From assembly GCA_037039685.1 (NCBI GenBank), contig JAWNGF010000010.1, positions 1 to 64,000 of the forward strand: a DNA stretch of 64,000 nucleotides. Reading direction: 5' to 3'. This document shows, one piece after another, positions 57,466 through 64,000 of this stretch (positions are counted from its first letter, which is position 1; every line of letters begins with the position of its first letter). The notes beneath the pieces were generated by a model. That model did not search any database. It saw only the letters and a list, made by a program, of their open reading frames with translations, and had not been told where the DNA came from. Both the position numbers and the translations under genes were made by a program. The DNA comes from Ceratobasidium sp. AG-K (Eukaryota > Basidiomycota > Agaricomycetes > Cantharellales > Ceratobasidiaceae).

Positions 57466-60092
57466 CATCTCCTTTGCACAAACAAACAAGCTCCCACTCA
57501 TCAAACTCCCAAAGCCCAGAAAAGTCATTGGAATCCAAGGGGAAGAACTCAGCAAAACCATTTGGTTCAAAGTGACATTGGAATTTTCAGTACTAGGTCA
57601 AACTTTCAAGCAATGGTTCTATGCTATGCCTACTGGAGAAAACCCCTGGTTTTAGGAATGACATGGCTGGAAACGGCCAATCTGGCAATCAACTGGGAAA
57701 TGCAACAGGTAAAATGGAGGGAAGCAACAGGACAAAAAGTAACAATAGAGGAAATACTGGAGGACTTACCAAAAGAACTACAGGACTCCTACAATGTCTT
57801 CGCAGAAAAGAAGTTCAAGGCATTGCCACCCCACAGGGACTTTGACTGCAAAATCAACTTTGTTCCTGATGCACCACTGCCCAAACCAGCTAGACCATTT
57901 CCCCCATCCCCAGCCCAGAGCAAGGCCCTAGACAAGTACATTGAGGAAGAGCTCAGGCTAGGAAAGATACGACCTGGCAACTCACAGATTGCATTGGGAA
58001 GATTTTTTGTGCCAAAAGTGGATGGCTCATTGCGTTTTGTCATTGATCTCAGAGGAGTCAACGCAATCACAATAGCTGGTCAATTTCCAATGCCCCAACA
58101 GATTGACCTACTGGAAAAGCTAAAGGGTGCAAAAATCTTCACAAAGTTAGACCTATGCATGGGGTTCAACAACATCAGAATCAGGGAAGGAGACAAGTGG
58201 AAGACTGCTTTCAGGACAAAGAAGGGGCAAAATGAATACATTGTTATGCTGTTCAGTCTCAAGAATGCTCCGGCTACATTTCAACACATGATGAACCATA
58301 TCTTCAGCAACCTGATCAACGTCTGTGTTGTGATCTACATTGATGACATCCTCATGTACAGGAAGGAACAAGAACATCATATGGCCAATGTGAAGTACTC
58401 AAACAACTATAACTATGGCACCTGTTCTGCAAACTCAGGAAGTGCGACTTCTTTGTGAATAGAGTTGACTTCATTGGCATCACGGCATCCCCTGAAGGAT
58501 TCTCAATGGAAAAAGAAAAAGTACAAGCAATCATGGACTGGAGAACTCCCAAAACAGTGAAACAAGTACAGGTGTTCTTGGGATTTGCAAACTTCTACAG
58601 GTGGTTCCTTCAGGACTTCAGCACTATCGTGAAACCTTTTGATGCTGCTGACACAGAAGGAGACAAAATGGAAGTAGGAAGAAGGGGAAGAAGGGTTGTT
58701 CCAAGCGATCAAGAGGGCAGTAACAAAGGAACCCGTTCTTGCCCACCCAGATCCAGCGAAACCGCACTTCTTGGAAACAGATGCATCTGGAGTAGCAATG
58801 GGGTCAATCCTAAGCCAGAGGTAAGACAATGGGTACCTACACCCAATTGCGTTCATGTCAAAAAGTTTCAACCCTGTGGAACAAAACTACAACACGCACA
58901 ACAAGGAACTAGGGGCCATAATCCACACATTCAAGCACTGGCAATTGCATTTGGAAGGAACAACAAACCCAATCACAGTCTATACCAATCACAAAAACCT
59001 GGAGTATTGGAAAATGGCAAAACCCTTCAACTGCTGACAGGCACAATGGTACCAGGAAATTGCTAGTTTCAACTTTGTTATTGTCTATCATCCAGGGAAG
59101 CTCTCCACCAAACCAGACATTCTTTCAAGACAGTTCAAGCACAAAGATATCCCAAACAAAGAAGAAACAATGATTGGAGCGGAGAAATTCTTGGGATTTG
59201 CAGCAAGAACAACAGATGACATCTGGGAGGATATCAAGGAGGAGCAAGCCATAGATGCATCCCTGGACAAGCTGCTAAGTCAGTCAGAAGAAAAGAAGAT
59301 CTCCCAGTTTCTGTGAAGAAACAGTTCAAGGACAACTCAATTGAAGAAGATATACTGTGTAATCAAGGGAAGATCTACATACCTGGAGACAAGGGCCTGC
59401 GACTACGCATCCTGAAGGAACATCATGACTCTCCAATTGCAGGGCATCAGGGTCAAGCAAGGACATTAGAATTGATCTCAAGAAGCTACTATTGGCCATG
59501 AATGAAGGCAACAGTGAACCAATATGTAAACTCCTGCAAGACATGCCAGTGGGCAAAGGGGTAAAAGAACAGGTGCCGGCAAAACCACTACCCTTAGCAA
59601 CCAAGCCCTGGGAAGACATTGCTTACACCTTCATTGTAAAACTGCCCAAAGCAAAAGGATTGGACAGCATCCTGGTGGTGGTGGACTGGCATTCTAAGCA
59701 AGCACACTTCATTGCCTGCAAAGAAGCCACAAACATGGAAGGAGTAGCTGACTTGTTCATTGCCAACATATGGAAGCTACATGGGTTACCAAAGACAACA
59801 GTGTTGGACAGGGGTTCACCATTCAACAGCAACTTCCTACAAGCACTGTACAAGAAGCTTTCTATCAGCCCTACATTCTCCACAGCATACCACCCCCAGA
59901 CGGATGGGCAATCAGAATGCATCAATCAGTGGCTGGAAGCATGGTTGCAAACCTTCATCAATTACTGGCAGGACAGTTGGCCCGAACTATAACCCCTGGC
60001 AGAGTTCTGCTACAACAACCATGTGAACAGGGCAACTGGGAAATCCCTGTTTGAAGCCATGTAAGGCATAAACCCCAAATGGACAACAACGG
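57466..60092 (+). pseudogene. Element G: heavily decayed Ty3 pol fragment interrupted by D and H
   Basis: Starts inside the protease (FAQTNKLPLIKLPKPRKVIG) right after the D LTR and ends inside the integrase at 60092 where the H LTR starts. Readable in order, with several frameshifts and stops: protease tail, RT with VIYIDDILMY (about 58330-58360), RNase H (EQNYNTHNKELGAI, YTNHKNLEYW), integrase zinc region (EHHDSPIAGHQGQ, CKTCQ) and VVVDWHS, LDRGSPF, TDGQSECINQ. Frame changes occur near 57650, 58430, 58640, 58830 and 59320. Not functional. Confidence 0.85.
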
Positions 60093-60507
60093 TGTCATGA
60101 GCTGACTAAGCTCAGACATTTTATTCCGATTTTATATCTTTTTTTCCGAACACTTTCCTTTTTTGGTATAAATGTCCTCTGGCGCTTAAACTTGTATCAT
60201 GTGACGTATTTGTCTTTTCATTTGATATTGGTGATGCTTCCGGAACTTCCAGAATGTCGAGTCATGTCTCTTATCTCGCTTATCATCGGTTGTACTCGGC
60301 TTTCCCACACTGATATATGATGACGTGGCACGGTTCCCTCATGTATATAAACCCAGAGGTCAAGCCGGTTAACGACAGAGCTTGACCTCTTCTCCACTAG
60401 GACTTGCTAAATCAAATCCTCTTAACTATCACTACTCCTTGGGTTCTAAGACTTCTCCAAGTCGAACCCCTTAACTTTCATATACCTAATTAACCCAAGT
60501 CGGGACA
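60093..60507 (+). repeat. Element H 5' LTR (right end inferred)
   Basis: Starts TGTCATGAGCTGAC. The right end at GTCGGGACA (60507) is inferred from the GACA-type ends of the other LTRs and because the self-complementary PBS begins just after it. TATATAA box at 60344-60350. Confidence 0.65.
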
Positions 60508-60520
60508 TTAGGTCAAGCTC
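60508..60520 (+). promoter_or_regulatory. Element H primer-binding site of self-priming type
   Basis: AGGTCAAGCTC at 60510-60520 is the exact reverse complement of GAGCTTGACCT at 60378-60388, 28 nt after the TATA box. Confidence 0.62.
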
Positions 60521-60988
60521 CCTAAAAAGCATCAGCCTTAAAAAGCTCCTGCTTTTTCACCAAGTAGATAGAACGTACACGGGAAAACGGGCATAGTACA
60601 ACGGACGAAGAGCTATACTTGATATAGACCAGTAGTCCCACGTCGCTATACGCTGTCAGTGAACCCAACTGTTATCCTCTTTTGGGTCATAGCGGCTTTA
60701 GTCACCTAAATACACCCTTACCTGTTATACACTGTTGCTATCACGCCCGCCCAAGGCTGTTGATAACTAACAAGATCAGATAAGGAGTATATAAAGCAAA
60801 AGCTTAGCGCCTAGCACCCTTCACTTCCAAATCAACATCTTGAGGAAGCCAGATCCTCTCAAGCAAAAACTGGAAAGTGGTCGGAGCACCACCCAAGTTA
60901 ACACTCTTATCCATCAAGAACTACATCAACTCGTCGTTTCCATCAGTACGCACTAGAAAGGAACCAATTAGTAACTAACTAATTAACC
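60521..60988 (+). other. Element H leader
   Basis: About 470 nt of leader with no coding frame. A second TATA-like GTATATAAAG lies at about 60787-60796, followed by a C/A-rich stretch, so a separate start for downstream genes is possible. Confidence 0.4.
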
Positions 60989-61806
60989 TTGAAAGTGTTC
61001 CCCGCATTCTTTAGCCTCTGCGAAGCAGTCTTTAGACTAAAGGACTTCGTACTTGATCTAGACACCAAAGTCGACGAATTAAACAGTCGAATTGAAGTAC
61101 TAGAAGAAGATCAGGTCGAACAAGCAGAAGATTTAAGGGTCGAATGTACCAGAAACGACGAAAACCACAATCAACTTGAAGCCGATTATCAATCCCTCCA
61201 TTCAAGACTCGAGTTCATTGAAATTGACCTTGACAATACAAACAAGCAACAAGCCGATCAAGATCGTGTCCAAAGCATAAATCTAGCGGACACTAATATC
61301 GAAGTCGAGCGATTGCAAGAACAAACCCGTGTCTTGATTGAAAACTGCGACCAACTTATAAAAATCCAAGAAAAACACACTCGAAAGGTCGAAAATCTCA
61401 TCAGCAACAACAAACGTCAGTGGCGTACTATCGAAACCCTTAAAGACAAAATCAAGGGCAAATACTGTCATCTAGCAGCAGAAGTGCGTATTCCTATTAA
61501 TCAGGATTACCGCCTTCTAAATCACCTTAATACCATTGCACCCAACCCTTTTCAGTGGGACCAAGACCTCGACTCACACAGGAACAACACAGGGAACAAC
61601 TTAGACTAGAGTCCCTAAAACTCTTTCTTGAAGACGTTCATCGTAACTACATATATGAACAGTATGACGAACTAGGAGTAATCAACGCGTTGTTCTTGGA
61701 AGACAAAAATCTTGAATTGATATTTTTGAGAAGTCTGCGCATCATTAAAGACAGAAGGGTTCGAAGAAGAATCCGTGATATTTTGTACGGCCTGGGATCC
61801 CAATAA
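60989..61806 (+). CDS. Element H coiled-coil frame upstream of gag (start unclear)
   Basis: An open frame of about 206 codons ends at 61609 and has no ATG; a second frame (to 61806) overlaps its end and continues a similar helical, charged composition, so the two may be one gene with a one-base shift near 61560. The first part is strongly coiled-coil-like (LDTKVDELNSRIEVLEED, KIQEKHTRKVENL), the second is basic (IIKDRRVRRRIRDILYG). Gag begins 26 nt later. It could be the N-terminal part of Gag in another frame or a separate leader protein. Function unknown. Confidence 0.5.
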
Positions 61807-61831
61807 ATCTACCTGTTTTCCCCGCTCCAAT

Positions 61832-63184
61832 ATGTCAAGAGCCCCATCACCTAGTCAAGGGGGATTTACCCAAATTTCAGCGACATCCGGACCCGAGGTA
61901 GTTGCACATGCAATCAATGCCTTAATAGACGAAGTGCGAAAAATTAATGGTCATATTAATGCCTTAAATGGTATCACCTCTACCCTAGAACAGGGGATCG
62001 ATAATAACATTGCGGATATCCATGCAATTCAAAATCAAACTGCACAAATTGCACCCCTTCACCAATTAATGAATGCAGTGTCTCAGTCACTTGCAAACCT
62101 AGGGGCAACACCCTCCACCACCGCGTCAACAACCACCCCAGGATACAAACTCAAAATGCATCCCCCAGAAGAATTTTCTGGAGATGTAGATAAATTTGAT
62201 GAGTTTAAGTCGCAATGTACCTTGTACATAAATCATACGTCGCCACAAGCAACCACAGAACAAAAAATCACTTATATCATGGGTTATTGCAAGGGGCCTG
62301 CCTATGTATGGATGCAACCTGGAATTGATGTAGACACAGCAAGAAGGGGAGCAACAAATTGGCTACACGACATGGATGAATTCTGGAACGAAATGCAAGC
62401 TAGGTTTGGCGATGTTCACAAGATCGACCGATATAGACAATTATACAAGAAATTGATCCAGAAGAACTCTGTCCAAGATTATCTACGAGACTTCGTCACT
62501 TATTCATCGGTACTCGGGTACACTGATCGAGTACTTCGTGATGATTTCTATGACGGTCTTAAGGATGAAATCAAGATGGCCATGGTGTCACAGAACTTTA
62601 AACCCCACGAAGTGACAAGGACATTCAACCAAGTTCGCAAAAGAGCCCTGGAAATTGACTCCACAATGAATGCTATTAACGCACCAAAAAAGTTGCAAAG
62701 CCCACAAACCACCACTTCAAAACAAAGTACTTCCAAGACAACCACAAGTACTCCAAACGCCTCACTAGGTCAAAGATTCAATGTAAACGATCGAGTCTTT
62801 ATGTCAAAACCTACAGGGGGGGTGCAATACGGCAAAATCTCAAGCATTACCCGAAACGCCAAGGGCCGTCCAGTTCCACAGATCTCCTGGGATGATGGGA
62901 CAAAAGGAAATGTCCCTTTTGGAGCAATTCAAAGAGACACCCGAACCAGTAACCTCAACGCTCCTACCATCCAAACACCCAAACCGTCTACTCCTGCTAA
63001 AGACCCTAATGCAATGGATCTTGATGGAAAAGGAAAAGGACCAATGATTTGCTTCACCTGCGGAGGCAAGGGACACTCAGCAAGAGTCTGTCCTTCCAAG
63101 AACACAGCGTCAGGGTTTGAAGCTCAGATTGAAGAAATCTCTTCAGACATCGAATCGGGAAAAGAAGTCACCGAGGCTTATTAA
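61832..63184 (+). CDS. Element H Gag
   Basis: 450 residues from ATG 61832 to TAA 63182-63184. A coiled-coil-like N-terminus (INALIDEVRKINGHINAL), the capsid region (PEEFSGDVDKFDEFKSQC, YCKGPAYVWMQPG, FGDVHKIDRYRQLYKKL), a basic SH3-like segment (VNDRVFMSKP, PQISWDDGTKG) like that in C, and the CCHC knuckle CFTCGGKGHSARVC. The slip heptamer GGGAAAA (63157-63163) lies near the 3' end in phase. Confidence 0.9.
   Translation: MSRAPSPSQGGFTQISATSGPEVVAHAINALIDEVRKINGHINALNGITSTLEQGIDNNIADIHAIQNQTAQIAPLHQLMNAVSQSLANLGATPSTTASTTTPGYKLKMHPPEEFSGDVDKFDEFKSQCTLYINHTSPQATTEQKITYIMGYCKGPAYVWMQPGIDVDTARRGATNWLHDMDEFWNEMQARFGDVHKIDRYRQLYKKLIQKNSVQDYLRDFVTYSSVLGYTDRVLRDDFYDGLKDEIKMAMVSQNFKPHEVTRTFNQVRKRALEIDSTMNAINAPKKLQSPQTTTSKQSTSKTTTSTPNASLGQRFNVNDRVFMSKPTGGVQYGKISSITRNAKGRPVPQISWDDGTKGNVPFGAIQRDTRTSNLNAPTIQTPKPSTPAKDPNAMDLDGKGKGPMICFTCGGKGHSARVCPSKNTASGFEAQIEEISSDIESGKEVTEAY
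63157..63163 (+). promoter_or_regulatory. Element H gag/pol -1 frameshift site (GGGAAAA)
   Basis: Reads G GGA AAA in the gag frame; the -1 frame is open from here through the gag stop into pol (63220 onwards is in that frame). Confidence 0.58.
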
Positions 63185-64000
63185 GGAGCCAAGTACTCAG
63201 TGACATATTAGCTAGTAATATGGATGAACTAGAAATCATGTCAATATCAAATGAAAACCAATTATACCTTGATTTCACCGCTCACCCACTAGCTATGGCT
63301 CCTGGTTCTAAGTCAGTTAACAGATCAAAAAGATTCTCTGGACAAGCACTTCTTGACTGCGGCGCAACCTCCTGTTTCATCAACCCTTCCCTAGCAAAAG
63401 AGGCAAACCTTCCCCTTTTCCAACACGAAAAACCCAAGACTCTGCGAGTTATAGACGGACGAGAAGTCTCGTCTGGAAAAGTCACCCACTATACCAAATT
63501 TAAACTTGTCATGGGAACACATTCCAGCGAAATAGAATGTCATGTTACAAACATTGGAAGACACCCTATCGTACTCGGGATGTCATGGCTCAAGAAACAT
63601 AACCCACAAATTAATTGGAAAAATAGGACAATTGCATACACAAGCGAATTCTGCTCAAAAAACTGCCTAGAAGTCCCATCTACGCTCCAAATCGCAGCAG
63701 AAACTACATTACCAGAGGAATACAAAGAGTTCGCAGATGTGTTCGACGAGTCCAGATTAGAAGAACTCCCACCTCACAGGCCAACTGACATTACGCTCGA
63801 CCTCCTACCAGAAGCTAAACTAAAGCATGGCCCTATTTACAAAACATCTCCAGCTGAAGACAAAGAAATGAAAAAAGTACTAGAAACCCTTATCCGAAGG
63901 GGACACATTCAGATTTCTAAGTCTCCTTTGGCTTCCCCGGTTCTGTTTGTCAAAAAACCACATCCAGAAGATCCAAACAACCCAGAATTACGCTTTTGCG
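63164..64000 (+). CDS. Element H Pol, N-terminal part (protease to RT start), cut by window edge
   Basis: Open in the -1 frame from the slip site to the window end; the first ATG is at 63220. The protease active site reads LLDCGATSCF, with Cys where most relatives have Ser or Thr (DSG/DTG), followed by LRVIDGREVSSG and HPIVLGMSWLKKHNPQINW. The RT N-terminal linker EFADVFDESRLEELPPHRPTD and SPLASPVLFVKKP are present. No stop was seen. The rest lies outside the window. Confidence 0.88.

Larger units (their letters stand above)
60093..64000 (+). mobile_element. Element H: Ty3/gypsy retrotransposon, 5' part, runs off the window
   Basis: 5' LTR at 60093 to about 60507, self-priming PBS, a long leader with a coiled-coil frame, gag (61832-63184) and the start of pol, cut by the window edge within RT. 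The gag and visible pol frames are open. It inserted into element G integrase. The 3' LTR and target duplicate lie outside the window. Confidence 0.88.

Overview
The window looks like a chromosome segment of a filamentous basidiomycete, probably an Agaricomycete close to Rhizoctonia. This is an inference from very short introns (about 40-60 nt) with GTGAGT/GTAAGT-type donors, the host gene content (a CBM20 glucoamylase, a La-motif RNA-binding protein, a Pmp3 proteolipid), and dense nested Ty3/gypsy chromodomain retrotransposons. No database search was possible.

Bases 1 to about 14,880 are GC-rich host DNA: the 3' end of an unidentified gene, a PNPOx-like/ferredoxin-reductase-like flavoprotein (4 exons, minus), a La-motif protein (3 coding exons, minus), a glucoamylase (6 exons, minus), a Pmp3 gene containing a 5-nt micro-exon (plus), and a kinase-like single-exon gene (plus). 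The exon models were checked by reading-frame arithmetic and each sums to a multiple of three.

From about 14,880 to the right edge almost everything is LTR retrotransposon. I call the elements E0, F, E1, A, B, C, D, G and H. E1 is a very large minus-strand element (18,534-45,963) with 1,171-bp LTRs and a GCAGC target duplication. Two later plus-strand elements split it: A (23,124-31,014, TSD TCATT, in the E1 pol gene) and B (35,571-42,083, TSD TGTAG, in the E1 gag gene). Without them E1 is about 13.0 kb. E1 itself sits inside an older LTR, F, which abuts a related plus-strand remnant, E0. To the right are C (46,104-53,232), D (5'-truncated, ends 57,465), G (a decayed pol into which D and H inserted) and H (60,093 to beyond the window).

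The most interesting biology is in the space between pol and the 3' LTR. E1 carries three extra genes there: a small membrane protein, an acidic protein with two introns, and a 290-aa protein with its own TATA box and a paralogue in E0. A, B, C and D each carry one extra ORF in the same place. B and D share a CxGC/Trp-rich family, A has a possible distant relative, and the one in C ends in tandem SUMO-interaction-like motifs. Elements A, B, C and H show 5'-leader/PBS complementarity of the kind used for self-priming (Tf1-like), whereas E1 has a tRNA-type PBS. B, C and H share a G GGA AAA heptamer in the correct phase for -1 gag/pol frameshifting. Nonsense codons and LTR-pair differences are dominated by CpG transitions (CGA to TGA), a strong footprint of cytosine-methylation-linked mutation.
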